Assembly (NCBI GenBank): GCA_001650955.1
Contig: LXYP01000012.1
Span: 1 to 64,000 of the forward strand
Direction of reading: 5' to 3'
DNA from: Sphingomonadales bacterium EhC05
GTDB taxonomy: Bacteria > Pseudomonadota > Alphaproteobacteria > Sphingomonadales > Sphingomonadaceae
Length of the DNA: 64,000 nucleotides
Numbering within the stretch: position 1 is the first letter of the stretch; each line of letters starts with the position of its first letter. Under the pieces are notes generated by a model. The model worked only from the letters and a program-made list of their open reading frames with translations, had not been told where the DNA came from and did not search any database. Below are positions 39,599 through 50,608 of the stretch, piece by piece. The position numbers and the translations under genes are program-made.

Positions 39599-42178
39599 CT
39601 AGAGAATCCGCTCTTTCTCCGTTACCTCGAACACCTCGAGCATATCGCCCGGCTTGATGTCGTTGGTGTCTTCGAGCACCGCACCACATTCCATGCCAGC
39701 GCGGACTTCTTCGACATCGTCCTTGAAGCGGCGCAGCGAAGCGATCGTGGTTGCGCTGACGATAACATCGTTGCGCGTGAGACGCGCGAACAGTCCTTTG
39801 CGAAGCGAACCTTCGGTGACCAACAGACCGGCAGCCTTGTCTTTCTTGCCGGATTTGAACACGTCTTTGACTTCGGCCCGGCCCATGACATTTTCGATTT
39901 TCTCGGGGCCCAGTTCACCGGCCATTTCGGCGCGGATTTCATCGGTCAGAGCATAGATGATATCAAAATATTTGAGACGAACACCATCGCGCTTGGCGAT
40001 ATCCCGCGCCTTGGCATTGGGGCGGACATTAAATCCAATGATCGGGGCGTTGCTGGCGGCTGCCAGCGTCACATCGCTCTCGGTAATCGCGCCGACACCG
40101 CTGTGCAGGATACGAACCTTGATATCATCATTGGAGATTTTGTTCAGCGCCTGGACGATCGCCTGGGTGGAACCCTGAACATCCGCCTTGACCAGCAATG
40201 GGAATTCAACCGCATGATCGGCAGCCGCAGAGAACATATTCTCCAATGAGGTCGGCGCCTGTGTCGTGCGCTGGAGCTTTTCTTGCTCTGCCCGATAGGC
40301 AGCAACTTCACGGGCACGTCCCTCGTCAGGAACCACGGTGAGCTGATCGCCCGCCAATGGCACGCCGGATAGACCAAGAACTTCGACCGGAACCGATGGC
40401 CCCGCTTCCTTGGTCGGCTTGCCTTTGTCATCAATCAACGCACGAACCTTACCGGTATGCGAGCCGACAACGAAAATATCGCCACGCTTCAAAGTCCCGC
40501 GATTGACCAAAATCGTCGCCACTGGACCACGGCCCTTGTCGAGCTTGGCTTCGACAACCACACCTTCGGCTGCGCGGTCTGGACGGGCTTTGAGCTCGAG
40601 CAGTTCCGCCTGGACGTGAATTTTCTCCATCAATTCGTCGAGGCCGATTTTCTTCAGCGCAGACACTTCGGCATCGAGAACATCACCGGACATTTCTTCG
40701 ACAATCACTTCATGCTCGAGCAAGCGGGTGCGAACCGTTGTCGGATCGGCCCCTTCCTTGTCGATTTTATTGATCGCGACGATCATCGGCACGCCAGCGG
40801 CCTTGGTGTGATTGATCGCTTCGATGGTCTGAGGCATCAGACCATCGTCAGCGGCCACCACCAAAATGACAATATCGGTCACATTGGCACCGCGCATCCG
40901 CATTTCGGTAAAGGCTTCATGACCCGGTGTATCGAGGAAAGTGACCATGTCGCCATTTTTCATCTTCACCTGATAGGCGCCGATATGCTGGGTGATCCCG
41001 CCCGCTTCGCCTTGCACAACATCTGTACCGCGCAAAGCGTCGAGCAGGGATGTCTTGCCGTGGTCGACATGACCCATGATCGTGACCACGGGTGGCCGAG
41101 ATTTGAGCGTTTCTTCGGGATCGACATCGGCTTTGGTATCAATTTCGACATCCGCTTCGGACACGCGCTGGATATTGTGACCGAATTCTTCGACCAGCAA
41201 TTCAGCGGTATCCTGATCAATCGTCTGGTTGACCGTCACCATGGAACCCATGTTGAACAGCGATTTGACGAGATCGGCGCCTTTTTCACCCATGCGCTTG
41301 GATAGCTCCTGAACGGTGATAGCTTCCGGCACGATAACGTCCCGAATCTGCTTTTCACGCGGTTCACGCGGTTGGCCGGAACGCTGCGCGCGTTTCTCTT
41401 TTTCCCGCGCGCGTTTCAGCGCCGCGAGAGAACGGGCTCGGGCAGCACCATCTTCACCACGTAGCGCGCTGTTGACCGTGAGCTTGCCGGATTGGCGGCG
41501 ATCATTGCGATCGCTGCGTCCGGTTTTCGCTTTTTCTGGCTTTGGACGTTTCGGTGCTTCCACCGGTGTAAATTTCCGCGCAGGTGGCCGTGCGTCTGTT
41601 TTGGGCGCGGCACTCGTCGTGGCCGTGGCTCCCGCCTTGGCCGCGTCTTCTGCTTCAGCAGGCGCGGCGGGCTTTTCGTCCGTTGCGACCGCGGCGGCTT
41701 CAGCTGCGGCGATTTCTTCCTGGGCTTTTTTGGCAGCGGCTTCTTCTGCTTTGCGATTTTCTTCGGCACGCGCTTTTTCTTCAGCCGTTTGATCTTTCTT
41801 GGCCTTGGTATCCCGCTTGCGCGCTTCTTCCATCGCTGAAAGACGCGATTCTTCAGCTTCGCGCAGCAATTTTGCCTGCATTTCCTGGCGAGTCAGAATA
41901 TCTTCCTGCTTCGGCTTCGGAGCAGGTTTCGCTGGAGCAGCTTTGGCAACGGGAGCAGGTGCCGGCGCGGGCGCGGGTACGGGCATTTCCGGCACAATTT
42001 CTTTCGCCGCTTCCTGTGCACCCGGTTTGCCGACCAGCTTCTTGCGCTTGACCTCGACCACGACCTTGTTGGTCCGGCCATGGCTGAACGTCTGCTTGAC
42101 TTCGCCAGGCTCGACCGAACGCTTGAGCCCCAAAGGCTTGCGTGCAGGTTTTGGCGTATCTTTTGTATCTTCACTCAT
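39599..42178 (-). CDS. infB: Translation initiation factor IF-2
   Basis: IF-2 is a GTPase that brings initiator fMet-tRNA to the 30S subunit and promotes 70S joining. 859 residues. The N-terminal 340 residues are an Ala/Lys/Glu-rich, low-complexity region. The G domain has [18 protein letters not shown] and NKID, followed by domains II to IV. The mid-protein [10 protein letters not shown] context is canonical. It sits between the ylxR and rbfA genes. Confidence 0.98.
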   Translation of the reverse strand: MSEDTKDTPKPARKPLGLKRSVEPGEVKQTFSHGRTNKVVVEVKRKKLVGKPGAQEAAKEIVPEMPVPAPAPAPAPVAKAAPAKPAPKPKQEDILTRQEMQAKLLREAEESRLSAMEEARKRDTKAKKDQTAEEKARAEENRKAEEAAAKKAQEEIAAAEAAAVATDEKPAAPAEAEDAAKAGATATTSAAPKTDARPPARKFTPVEAPKRPKPEKAKTGRSDRNDRRQSGKLTVNSALRGEDGAARARSLAALKRAREKEKRAQRSGQPREPREKQIRDVIVPEAITVQELSKRMGEKGADLVKSLFNMGSMVTVNQTIDQDTAELLVEEFGHNIQRVSEADVEIDTKADVDPEETLKSRPPVVTIMGHVDHGKTSLLDALRGTDVVQGEAGGITQHIGAYQVKMKNGDMVTFLDTPGHEAFTEMRMRGANVTDIVILVVAADDGLMPQTIEAINHTKAAGVPMIVAINKIDKEGADPTTVRTRLLEHEVIVEEMSGDVLDAEVSALKKIGLDELMEKIHVQAELLELKARPDRAAEGVVVEAKLDKGRGPVATILVNRGTLKRGDIFVVGSHTGKVRALIDDKGKPTKEAGPSVPVEVLGLSGVPLAGDQLTVVPDEGRAREVAAYRAEQEKLQRTTQAPTSLENMFSAAADHAVEFPLLVKADVQGSTQAIVQALNKISNDDIKVRILHSGVGAITESDVTLAAASNAPIIGFNVRPNAKARDIAKRDGVRLKYFDIIYALTDEIRAEMAGELGPEKIENVMGRAEVKDVFKSGKKDKAAGLLVTEGSLRKGLFARLTRNDVIVSATTIASLRRFKDDVEEVRAGMECGAVLEDTNDIKPGDMLEVFEVTEKERIL

Positions 42179-42242
42179 CGAACAGACTTAATCCTTAAAT
42201 AAACTTATACTTCAATATCTTAACTGACTTTTCTTTGTCAGG

Positions 42243-42926
42243 CTAGGCAACCTTCTTTTCCGCATCATCATCCACAATATCATGACCGATAAAGCGGCGC
42301 CATCTTTCAAGCATATGCGAAATTCGCCCCGCTGCCCGTGCATTGGTAATCCCGATGTGCACCACATTCTGGCGGCCCAATGCCACAGAAAGCCCTTGCC
42401 GGTCCACCGGCAATATTTGACCACGGACGTCCTGACCTTCGCGATCGCTGCCGACACGCCATGCCTGGTCGAGTTTTGCACTGCCGTCGCGCCCCGCATC
42501 CGATGCATGCATGAGCATGACAAGATCGCCCTGACGCGCAGCTGTTTCAATCTTTTCCGATCCGGTCAACAATGTGCCACCGCGCGCCTCGAGTCCCAAT
42601 CGATCCAGGGTTGCGCGTTGCAGCCCGGTCTCAAGCCGATCCGCCAAATCATCGGGGATGATCAATTGCCCGGTTTTAAACGCCCGTGCGAGCGCGCCCT
42701 TGAGCTGCCCCTTGGCCTGCGCTGCCTCCAAAGTCGTTCGATCAACGCCAATCCAGGCCCCGCGCCCTTCGGCCTTGGCCCGAACATCGGGGGCTATCTG
42801 CCCATCGGGCCCCATTGCCAGGCGCACCAATTCGCTCTGGGGATGACTTTCCCCAGTTAAAATGCATTTTCGGTCTGGTACGCGATCTAAAGGTTTAGAA
42901 GGCGTCTCATTGGGGAGCTTCCGCAT
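42243..42926 (-). CDS. YlxR (DUF448) domain protein with L7Ae-like domain
   Basis: I start it at the ATG at 42926, 20 bases inside the end of nusA; longer frames merely read through nusA. The first 90 or so residues are DUF448/YlxR (DRKCILTGE, PDVRAKAEGRGAWIGV), an RNA-binding fold found next to nusA in many bacteria and reported to modulate RNase P in some firmicutes. The second half (about 115-200) resembles the ribosomal L7Ae-type RNA-binding domain. 227 residues, coupled with nusA. Confidence 0.88.
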   Translation of the reverse strand: MRKLPNETPSKPLDRVPDRKCILTGESHPQSELVRLAMGPDGQIAPDVRAKAEGRGAWIGVDRTTLEAAQAKGQLKGALARAFKTGQLIIPDDLADRLETGLQRATLDRLGLEARGGTLLTGSEKIETAARQGDLVMLMHASDAGRDGSAKLDQAWRVGSDREGQDVRGQILPVDRQGLSVALGRQNVVHIGITNARAAGRISHMLERWRRFIGHDIVDDDAEKKVA

Positions 42927-44535
42927 TAGCGTCCTCCCCTTCGGTTTCCGCAACGGCAGGCGCCGCATCGTCCTCGTCTTCAAACCAGTGCGCCCGCGCG
43001 GCCATGATGATTTCATTGCCCTGCTCTTCGGTGAGGCCATATATGGACAATACACCATCGGGTTCAGGCTTGCGATTATCATTGCGCCGGCGCGGTTCGA
43101 ACTTGCGTTTCAGCACCAGCTCATCGGTCGCCAAGTCTGCAACATCATCAAGCGTTTTCAAACCGGCTTCGCCCAGAGTCACCAACATGGCTTCGGTGAG
43201 ATGTGGCAATTCAGCAATCGCATCTTCGACACCGAGTTCGGTCCGCTTCTCTTTTGCAACAGCTTCGCGGCGATCGAGCGCTTCCTGCGCACGATTTTGC
43301 AGCTCGGCAGCCAGCTCTTCGTCAAAGCCTTCAATATTGGAAATTTCTTCGGGTGCAACATAAGCAACTTCTTCGAGTTCGCTGAAACCCTCTGCAACCA
43401 GCAGCTGCGACAAGGTCTCATCGACATCGAGATCTTCCTGGAACATTTCGGTGCGCAGGGCAAATTCAGCCTGACGCTTCTCGCTCGAATCCGCTTCGGT
43501 CATGATATCAATGCCAAGTGCGGTCAGCTGAGAGGCCAGGCGCACATTCTGACCGCGACGACCGATGGCAAGGCTGAGTTGATCATCGGGGACGACCACT
43601 TCAATCCGGCCTTCTTCTTCGTCAATGACGACACGGCTGACCGTCGCAGGCTGCAGTGCGTTCACGACAAAAGTCGCAATATCTTCGGACCATGGGATGA
43701 TATCGATCTTTTCACCCTGCATTTCCTGCACGACGGCCTGAACACGGCTACCCTTCATCCCGACACAAGCGCCAACCGGATCGATCGAGCCGTCGTGGCT
43801 GATCACGCCGATTTTCGCGCGCGATCCTGGATCACGGGCAGCGGCCTTGATTTCGATGATGCCATCGTAAATTTCCGGAACTTCCTGCGCAAATAACAGC
43901 CGCATGAAATCAGGATGCGCGCGCGACAGGAATATCTGCGGTCCACGATTTTCGCGGCGGACATCCATGATCAGCGACCGAACACGGTCACCAACGCGGG
44001 CGGCTTCGCGCGGTATCTGCTGGTCCCGGCGAATAACCCCTTCGGCGCGCCCAAGATCGACAACGACATGGCCGAATTCGACCGATTTGACGACGCCCGT
44101 GATAATTTCACCGGTGCGATCCTTAAATTCTTCAAATTGCCGGTCGCGCTCTGCGTCGCGGACTTTCTGGAAGATCACCTGTTTGGCAGACTGCGCATCG
44201 ATCCGGCCGAGATCGACAGCTGGCAGAGGGTCGACAATGAAATCGCCAACCTTGGCGCCTTTTTCAAGCTTTTCAGCCTGTTTCAGGTCGACCTGCTTGA
44301 AATAATCTTCAACTTCCTCAACCACTTCCACAACCCGCCACAAGCGCAGGTCACCGGTTTGCAAGTCGAGCTTGGCCCGGATATCATTTTCCGCACCATA
44401 GCGCGCGCGCGCCGCTTTCTGGATCGCTTCTTCCATCGCCTCAACGACGATGGCCTTGTCGATCATTTTTTCCGAAGCCACCGCATTGGCAATCGCAAGC
44501 AGTTCGGCTTTATTTGCAGAAATGGCACTGGCCAT
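42907..44535 (-). CDS. nusA: Transcription termination/antitermination factor NusA
   Basis: NusA binds RNA polymerase and nascent RNA. 542 residues with an N-terminal polymerase-binding domain, S1 (about 135-200, GEIITGVVKSVEFGHVVVDL), and KH1/KH2 (VGACVGMKGSRVQAVVQEM and LAIGRRGQNVRLASQL). Two helix-hairpin-helix-type C-terminal repeats with acidic linkers follow. Two bases separate it from rimP. Confidence 0.97.
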   Translation of the reverse strand: MASAISANKAELLAIANAVASEKMIDKAIVVEAMEEAIQKAARARYGAENDIRAKLDLQTGDLRLWRVVEVVEEVEDYFKQVDLKQAEKLEKGAKVGDFIVDPLPAVDLGRIDAQSAKQVIFQKVRDAERDRQFEEFKDRTGEIITGVVKSVEFGHVVVDLGRAEGVIRRDQQIPREAARVGDRVRSLIMDVRRENRGPQIFLSRAHPDFMRLLFAQEVPEIYDGIIEIKAAARDPGSRAKIGVISHDGSIDPVGACVGMKGSRVQAVVQEMQGEKIDIIPWSEDIATFVVNALQPATVSRVVIDEEEGRIEVVVPDDQLSLAIGRRGQNVRLASQLTALGIDIMTEADSSEKRQAEFALRTEMFQEDLDVDETLSQLLVAEGFSELEEVAYVAPEEISNIEGFDEELAAELQNRAQEALDRREAVAKEKRTELGVEDAIAELPHLTEAMLVTLGEAGLKTLDDVADLATDELVLKRKFEPRRRNDNRKPEPDGVLSIYGLTEEQGNEIIMAARAHWFEDEDDAAPAVAETEGEDANAEAPQ

Positions 44536-44537
44536 GA

Positions 44538-45110
44538 TTAATCTTCCTGTTCTTCTACTAGAGTGTCTTCTTCAATTTCATCCGCGCCATCCGCTGAAAC
44601 CGGTATCGTCGCGGCTATCAGAGCGTCGGTCAGAATCAATTTCGCGCTATGCACGTTCGACAGAGCCGTCTCCTGACTTCCTGCCTTGCGATCGTCAATC
44701 TTTATTATGTCGTCCACGATGCCTTCCAGCACGCCACGCAGCTGTTTCTTGCCGCCAACCGAGTCGATCAGATTGATCCGCGCCTCATGTCCGACCCAAT
44801 TTGCATAGTCTTTGCCGCGGGTGAGCGGCCGGTCAATACCCGGCGAACTGACTTCCAGCCGATAGGCATAGTCAATCGGATCGCGGCCCTGCTCTTCAAG
44901 CGCGTCAAATTTCTGCGAGATCCGGCGCGAAAGCGCGGCGCAATCGTCAATATTCAGCTGGCCGGTTTCGGGCAGTTCCGCCATCACCTGCAAGGTCGGC
45001 TCGTCCGCACCCGAGACAAACTGCACGCGCACCAGATCGAAACCCAAAGCTTGCGCTTCCGGATCTATCAGCTTTGTCAGAACAGTTATATCGGTCAAAT
45101 CATCTTCCAT
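44538..45110 (-). CDS. rimP: Ribosome maturation factor RimP
   Basis: RimP is needed for 30S maturation. I start it at the ATG at 45110 (MEDDLTDITVLTKLIDPEA); a TTG at 45164 would add 18 residues unlike the family. The resulting 190 residues hold the N-terminal alpha/beta domain with DDCAALSRRISQKFDALEEQ, the YRLEVSSPGIDRPLTRGKDY signature and the C-terminal SH3-like domain. It is the promoter-proximal gene of the rimP-nusA-infB operon. Confidence 0.94.
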   Translation of the reverse strand: MEDDLTDITVLTKLIDPEAQALGFDLVRVQFVSGADEPTLQVMAELPETGQLNIDDCAALSRRISQKFDALEEQGRDPIDYAYRLEVSSPGIDRPLTRGKDYANWVGHEARINLIDSVGGKKQLRGVLEGIVDDIIKIDDRKAGSQETALSNVHSAKLILTDALIAATIPVSADGADEIEEDTLVEEQED

Positions 45111-45260
45111 TTCCAAAATACAAAACTTCCGGCCACCGGCCCCGTTCGGCGCCAGCCCCTTCAAATCTCACAATGTTGGGATGACTGCTATTTAGGGAGA
45201 CACTGGCAATAATGCAATGCCCGAATTGCTGGTCAGGCAGATTGCCTCTATCAGGCCGTC

Positions 45261-45733
45261 ATGAAGCCATCCATTTACAAAATTGACTCACCGACGACCG
45301 GTTCATTGTTTCAGATGCCCAAGCCATCTGGCGAATGGTTGCAAGATGATTTGAGTTTCTATTTGACACAGGCGTTGATCATATTGTCTCGCTATTGGAA
45401 ACTGACGAGCAATCCGAATTGGGCCTGAACGCTGAGAGACTTGTTTGCGCCGAAATGGGCCTGACATTCACTTCTTTTCCTATCCCGGATCGAGATATCC
45501 CTGAACTTGGTGATTTTCAGTCCCTGGTTAGCGGGCTGGCAGAGGAACTAGGAAATGGAACGAGCATCGGCGTACATTGCCGTGCCGGCATCGGTCGGTC
45601 GGGGCTAGTGACTTGCTGCATATTGAAAATAATAGGATTGGATAGTCCCACTGCCATCAGATTAGTCTCCGAAGCGCGCGGACTGGCAATTCCAGACACC
45701 CAGTCTCAAATTGATTTCATCAATTCCTTTTAG
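45261..45733 (+). pseudogene. Frameshifted dual-specificity protein phosphatase
   Basis: Residues from the ATG at 45261 (MKPSIYKIDSPTTGSLFQMP ... GEWLQDDLSFYL) and a second frame (DTGVDHIVSLLETDEQSEL onward) form one phosphatase when joined by adding one base near 45363-45365. The catalytic CX5R loop HCRAGIGRSG is intact in the downstream frame, whose only open start is TTG at 45395. As it stands, the first frame ends after about 55 residues, so the gene is probably inactive, or a sequencing error has been introduced. It would otherwise dephosphorylate Tyr or Ser/Thr; substrate unknown. Confidence 0.8.
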
Positions 45734-45822
45734 AGACAATCGTTCAACATCCAGCCTATTTAGGTTGGAAAATGCTGTACCTATGTTTCTTCAATGCGCC
45801 GCAAGCACGACGATGTGAGAGA

Positions 45823-46797
45823 TCAAACTGCAACAACATTATAGACGAGCATGATCAAATAGATCACCAGCAATATCCCGCCTTCCCAGCGCGTTATCTT
45901 GCGTCCAGTTGCCGCGAACAGCAGCAGCAAAACAGACGTTGCGATCAAGACCGGTAGGCCAAAATTGCTAATTTCATCCGGAATTGTCCCCGGCGCGATT
46001 ACCGCGGTCACTCCGCCAATCAGCAACAGATTGAAAATATTCGAACCCAGGACATTGCCCAGTGCAACCGCACTCGCCCCTTTGTAAGCGGCAATGACCG
46101 AAGTCACGAGTTCGGGAAGCGATGTGCCAATGGCGATCACGGTCAGCCCGATTACCGCTTCGCTCATGCCAACCAGCCGCGCCAGATCAACGGCACCCTC
46201 GACAAGCCAACGCCCCCCGAGCACGATCAGAACAATCCCTGAAACCAGCACAAGGAGCGATCGCCAGAGCGGTTGAACATCATGAAGATGCGTATCCGAA
46301 ACTTCGAGAGACTCGGCTTTTTCATGCAAAGCGCTTGCCCCGGCTGGCTGCGTCCGTTCAGCCCAATATGCGTAGCCCAGATAACCAACCAACAGCGTCA
46401 GAAAAGCAACGCCGATGGCCACTGTTATCCCGGTCGTAATCGCGACCAGCCAGAGGATAATCGTCATGATCAACGCCAATCCGCCATCGCGCCACAATGG
46501 GCCGCGCGGAACCACCATGGGAAGGATCAGCGATGCCGTGCCGAGAATGAGCAAGCTGTTCGCCAGGTTGGATCCGACAATATTCCCCCAGGCGATCCCA
46601 GGAGATCCCGCCCGCGCGGCCTCCACACTCGCGACCAATTCAGGCGCGGATGTTCCAAAACCCACAATCGTGAGACCAATCAACAGCTCTGACATGCCTG
46701 CCCGTTCGGCGACGCGCACTGCGCCGCGAACAAGCAGTTCGCCGCCGACGATCAGAATCACAAAGCCCAGCGTGAGGATGAATAATGCGCTTAGCAT
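45823..46797 (-). CDS. Calcium/sodium antiporter, CaCA family
   Basis: 324 residues with about ten membrane segments. The two inverted alpha-repeats carry GTSAPELVASVEAA near residue 50 and GTSLPELVTSVIAAY near 210, the ion-binding signature of YrbG-type exchangers. It should extrude cations across the inner membrane; the ions used are not proven. It starts nine bases after the argG stop, an unexplained pairing. Confidence 0.92.
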   Translation of the reverse strand: MLSALFILTLGFVILIVGGELLVRGAVRVAERAGMSELLIGLTIVGFGTSAPELVASVEAARAGSPGIAWGNIVGSNLANSLLILGTASLILPMVVPRGPLWRDGGLALIMTIILWLVAITTGITVAIGVAFLTLLVGYLGYAYWAERTQPAGASALHEKAESLEVSDTHLHDVQPLWRSLLVLVSGIVLIVLGGRWLVEGAVDLARLVGMSEAVIGLTVIAIGTSLPELVTSVIAAYKGASAVALGNVLGSNIFNLLLIGGVTAVIAPGTIPDEISNFGLPVLIATSVLLLLFAATGRKITRWEGGILLVIYLIMLVYNVVAV

Positions 46798-46806
46798 ATT
46801 GGAGAT

Positions 46807-48030
46807 TCAGCGTTCACGCTTGCCCAGGAGACGCAAACGCAGGGCATTGAGCTTGATAAAGCCTTCGGCATCCTTCTGGTCATAAGCGCCCTGGTCATCC
46901 TCGAAGGTAACCACGTCTTCGCTGTAAAGGTTGAAATCGACATCTGCCTTGCGGCCCACAACATTGACCGAGCCCTTGTAGAGTTTCAGCCTGACTGTGC
47001 CGGTCACCCGTTCCTGGCTTTTGTCGATTGCCGCCTGAAGCATTTCGCGTTCCGGCGCGAACCAGAAGCCATTATAGACCAGTTCCGAATAGCGCGGGGC
47101 GAGTTCGTCCTTCATATGCATCGCGCCGCTGTCGAGCGTGAGCTGTTCAATGCCACGGTGGGCCGCGTGATAGATTGTTCCACCAGGGGTTTCATACATG
47201 CCGCGTGATTTCATGCCGACAAAGCGATTTTCGACCAGATCCAGTCGACCAATGCCATGTTCGCGCCCATAGTCGTTCAGTTTCTCAAGCAAAGTCGCGG
47301 GCGACATCCCGACACCATTGACGGCAACACCATCACCATGTTCAAAATCGATGGTAATATATTCAGGAATATCCGGCGCATCTTCGGGGTTTTTCGTCCG
47401 CGAATAGACATAATCGGGAACTTCTTCCCAAGGATCTTCGAGAATCTTGCCTTCCGATGATGTGTGCAACATATTCGCATCCGTCGAAAACGGCGCTTCC
47501 CCGCGCTTATCCTTAGGCACAGGTATTTGATGCTTCTCTGCAAATTCGATCAGGCGTGTCCGGCTGGTCAAATCCCATTCGCGCCAAGGTGCGATCACTT
47601 TGACATCGGGGTTCAAACCATAATAGCCCAATTCAAAGCGAATCTGGTCATTACCTTTGCCGGTAGCGCCATGCGACACAGCATCGGCCCCTGTCAGCTT
47701 GGCAATTTCAATCTGGCGCTTGGAAATCAGCGGTCGGGCAATCGAGGTCCCGAGCAGATAGAGGCCTTCGTAAAGGGCATTGGCGCGCATCATCGGAAAA
47801 ACATAGTCTTTCACAAATTCTTCCCGCAGATCATCAATGAAGATATGCTCCGGCTTCACGCCCAGCGTTTCTGCGACACGACGCGCAGGTCCCAATTCCT
47901 CGCCCTGCCCCAGATCAGCGGTGAAGGTGACAACTTCACACTGATATTCCTGCTGCAGCCACTTCAGGATAACGCTGGTGTCCAAACCGCCAGAAAAGGC
48001 CAAAACCACACGTTTAACAGAATCGCTCAT
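46807..48030 (-). CDS. argG: Argininosuccinate synthase
   Basis: ArgG joins citrulline and aspartate to argininosuccinate with ATP in arginine synthesis. 407 residues from the ATG at 48030; a longer frame up to 48201 lacks family similarity. The ATP loop [16 protein letters not shown] is near residue 11. [20 protein letters not shown] and [13 protein letters not shown]-like segments follow. It is divergent from the DUF1801 gene. Confidence 0.97.
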   Translation of the reverse strand: MSDSVKRVVLAFSGGLDTSVILKWLQQEYQCEVVTFTADLGQGEELGPARRVAETLGVKPEHIFIDDLREEFVKDYVFPMMRANALYEGLYLLGTSIARPLISKRQIEIAKLTGADAVSHGATGKGNDQIRFELGYYGLNPDVKVIAPWREWDLTSRTRLIEFAEKHQIPVPKDKRGEAPFSTDANMLHTSSEGKILEDPWEEVPDYVYSRTKNPEDAPDIPEYITIDFEHGDGVAVNGVGMSPATLLEKLNDYGREHGIGRLDLVENRFVGMKSRGMYETPGGTIYHAAHRGIEQLTLDSGAMHMKDELAPRYSELVYNGFWFAPEREMLQAAIDKSQERVTGTVRLKLYKGSVNVVGRKADVDFNLYSEDVVTFEDDQGAYDQKDAEGFIKLNALRLRLLGKRER

Positions 48031-48118
48031 ATACCCGACTTTCGATGAATGAAGCGACGCGCCTAACAGGCTCCAAATTTCCGTGCAATATGATATACAG
48101 ACAGCAGAGGAGGAACTG

Positions 48119-48562
48119 ATGGCAAAAGTAGAATTGAAAACCAAGCCGACCGATGCAGATGTTTCGTCATTTATCGAATCCGCAGAGCCGGAACGACGCA
48201 AGGAAGAGGCGCATCAGCTCATCGCCTTATTCCGCAAAATCACTGGCCAGGAGCCCAAAATGTGGGGTCCGAGCATTATCGGCTTTGGCAGCTATGATTA
48301 TAAATATGATAGCGGGCGGGAAGGCACCATGTGCCGAACCGGATTCTCTCCTCGCAAGGCAAAGCTCAGCATCTACCTCATCGGCAATTATTGCACGCCG
48401 GCAGCGCAGGCTGAGCAAGACCGTCTGTTCGCCTTGCTGGGGAAACATAAGGTCGGAAAATCCTGCCTTTATATCAATCGTTTGGAACAGGTTGATATGG
48501 ATATATTGGAACAATTGATCCGGAATAACTGGGATTTGATGAGCGAGCGCTATCCCGAATAG
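48119..48562 (+). CDS. DUF1801 domain protein (YdhG-like)
   Basis: The ATG at 48119 has a strong gaggagg 6 to 12 bases upstream and gives 147 residues. [21 protein letters not shown] and [20 protein letters not shown] match the DUF1801/YdhG fold, small soluble proteins of unknown function. Its stop abuts the stop of the CFA-synthase-like gene on the other strand with no base between. Confidence 0.85.
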   Translation: MAKVELKTKPTDADVSSFIESAEPERRKEEAHQLIALFRKITGQEPKMWGPSIIGFGSYDYKYDSGREGTMCRTGFSPRKAKLSIYLIGNYCTPAAQAEQDRLFALLGKHKVGKSCLYINRLEQVDMDILEQLIRNNWDLMSERYPE

Positions 48563-49801
48563 TCAAACAATCAGATTTTTCTCGGTTTCGCCGATATAGT
48601 CACGCGTGAGCGGCAATGTGCTCCGGTTGCGGCTAAACTGGATCTGATAGTTACACATGCCGCCACTTTCAAATGCGGCGGTCGCCCCTGCCAGATAGAA
48701 TGTCCACATCCGGAAAAACCGTTCATCATAAAGCGAGACAATAGCTTCCTTGTTTGCGACTGTGCGCTGATACCATTCTCGCAAAGTCTTCGCATAATGC
48801 AGGCGCAGGGTTTCCATATCGGTAACCATCAACCGATAATGCTCACTCGCTTCCAGCGTTTCGCTCAAGGCCGGAATATAGCCACCCGGGAATATATATT
48901 TGCGGGTGAAGGCATCGGTTTTCCCGGGTCTGCCAAATCTTCCGATTGTATGAAGTAACATCACTCCATCGCCGGTCATCAGATTTGCGCAACAGCGAAA
49001 GAATGTCTTGAATTGCGGCGTGCCCACCGCCTCGAACATCCCGACCGAAACAATCCGATCGAACTGCCCGGCGTCCCGATCGGCCAGATCTCGATAATCC
49101 ATCAGTTCAAATTTTACCCGATCCGCCACGCCCGCGGCTTCCGCACGCGCATTGGCAACGATGAGCTGTTCTTCGCTCAGCGTGATGCCGAGGACATCCA
49201 CATCCGCAATTTTGTTCAGATAAAGCGCCAATCCTCCCCAGCCACAGCCAATGTCGAGCACCTTCTGGCCTGGTGACAAGGCCAGTTTCGCTGCGATATG
49301 GGCTTTTTTGGCCGCCTGTGCCTGCTCCAACGTCATATCGTCATCAGCGAAATAGGCGCAGGTATATTGGAGATCCTCATCCAAAAACAACCGATAGAGA
49401 TCATTGCCAAGGTCATAATGATGCGCGACATTTTCTTTAGACCGACCCAGGCCGTTTATCTGGTCGAATGTACTGGCGAAGAAATCGAAAAACCGCTTCC
49501 AGATCGCGACTTCCTTGAGCTTGCCGTCGCGCTCCCATGGTCGATTGGAGCGGATCAACTGGATCATGTCCATGACGTCCCCATCCTCGATGATCAATCG
49601 TCCATCCATAAAGGCTTCGGCAGCGCCCAGACGCAGGTCGAGCATGATATCGCGGACAACTTTCTTGTCCTTCAATCGCAAAGTGACATTGGGGAAGCCC
49701 GCTTCCGGCTGGCCAAATAGCTCGGTTACACCATCTGCGTGGATCAACGTCATCTGGCCGGATTTTATCAACGGTCCCAAAAATTTGGCGATTACGGTCA
49801 T
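48563..49801 (-). CDS. Cyclopropane-fatty-acyl-phospholipid synthase-like enzyme
   Basis: I start it at the ATG at 49801, with gggggaa upstream; 412 residues. An N-terminal lipid-binding region precedes the SAM motif VLDIGCGWGGLALYL, and the CFA family follows (YTCAYFADDDMTLEQAQ, GDGVMLLHTIGR, YIFPGGYIPAL). It transfers a methylene group from SAM to unsaturated phospholipid chains at the membrane. Which substrate modification it performs is not certain, as the family includes several lipid methyltransferases. Confidence 0.9.
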   Translation of the reverse strand: MTVIAKFLGPLIKSGQMTLIHADGVTELFGQPEAGFPNVTLRLKDKKVVRDIMLDLRLGAAEAFMDGRLIIEDGDVMDMIQLIRSNRPWERDGKLKEVAIWKRFFDFFASTFDQINGLGRSKENVAHHYDLGNDLYRLFLDEDLQYTCAYFADDDMTLEQAQAAKKAHIAAKLALSPGQKVLDIGCGWGGLALYLNKIADVDVLGITLSEEQLIVANARAEAAGVADRVKFELMDYRDLADRDAGQFDRIVSVGMFEAVGTPQFKTFFRCCANLMTGDGVMLLHTIGRFGRPGKTDAFTRKYIFPGGYIPALSETLEASEHYRLMVTDMETLRLHYAKTLREWYQRTVANKEAIVSLYDERFFRMWTFYLAGATAAFESGGMCNYQIQFSRNRSTLPLTRDYIGETEKNLIV

Positions 49802-49849
49802 GTCTATTCCCCCGGAAATCTGCGTCCCCACGCAATGTCTATCTGATTG

Positions 49850-50608
49850 TCAAATACCTGCATACCATTCGTAATTGGCAACATCCTGCCAATATCCACC
49901 CTTGCCTTCGCCAATGCTATCAAGCGAAGCGACCGCCTCAATTTCGTTGACATATTTGGCATGTTTATAGCCCAATTGCCGCTCGACCCTGAGACGAAGC
50001 GGCGCGCCATTTTCGATCGGCAACGGCTCGTCATTCAGACGATGGGCCATGATTGTTTGGGGATGGAAGGCATCGAGCAGATCAATACTCTCATAATATG
50101 GCCGCCCACCAAGCCTGTCTGCACAATGGAAGACCAGAAAATTCGCGCTGTCTTTCAACTGCGCCAAATCCAGGAGGATCTTGAGCGGAACGCCCGTCCA
50201 TTGCCCGATCGCGCTCCATCCCTCCACACAATCATGCCGGGTGATTTGCGTCCGCTGCGGCATGGATTGCAACGCGGAAAGCCCAAAAATCTGGGGTTTT
50301 GTGAACAGTCCCGTGAAACGCAATTGCCAATTTGCAAAAGCCTGAGCCGCACTTGCGGCATAATCTGGCGTTCCCGGATCGCGGGTCCCATTGGCCCGAA
50401 ATGTGGGGGAGAGATCAGCGTGGCTATATTCGCTCGCCATTTGCATGCGATCACCCAGCGCACGGTGGACCGTAAAATTGGCCGTCTCCGCGCTGGCCAG
50501 AATATTCTGGAAATCCGGACTGCGGCTCAGCCTGTCGCATCCCGAGAGGATCCCACCTGCGCCCAGGGCTGCAGTAGTAATCAACTTACGCCGGGTGATG
50601 ATCGTCAT
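49850..50608 (-). CDS. Molybdopterin-dependent oxidoreductase, sulfite-oxidase-like lipoprotein
   Basis: The ATG at 50608 overlaps the cytochrome b stop (ATGA). The N-terminus has a Tat-type RRKLITTAALGAGG followed by a lipobox-like SGCD, so it is probably exported folded and lipid-anchored. In the fold the Mo-ligand Cys is expected in FLVFHCADRLGG, and QLGYKHAKYVNEIEAV recalls the sulfite oxidase/MsrP end. 252 residues. It pairs with the membrane cytochrome b as its electron carrier. The substrate is unknown. Confidence 0.85.
   Translation of the reverse strand: MTIITRRKLITTAALGAGGILSGCDRLSRSPDFQNILASAETANFTVHRALGDRMQMASEYSHADLSPTFRANGTRDPGTPDYAASAAQAFANWQLRFTGLFTKPQIFGLSALQSMPQRTQITRHDCVEGWSAIGQWTGVPLKILLDLAQLKDSANFLVFHCADRLGGRPYYESIDLLDAFHPQTIMAHRLNDEPLPIENGAPLRLRVERQLGYKHAKYVNEIEAVASLDSIGEGKGGYWQDVANYEWYAGI

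Noticed and set aside
40457-41305. Plus-strand frame of 282 codons
   Set aside because: Antisense of the conserved GTPase domain of infB.
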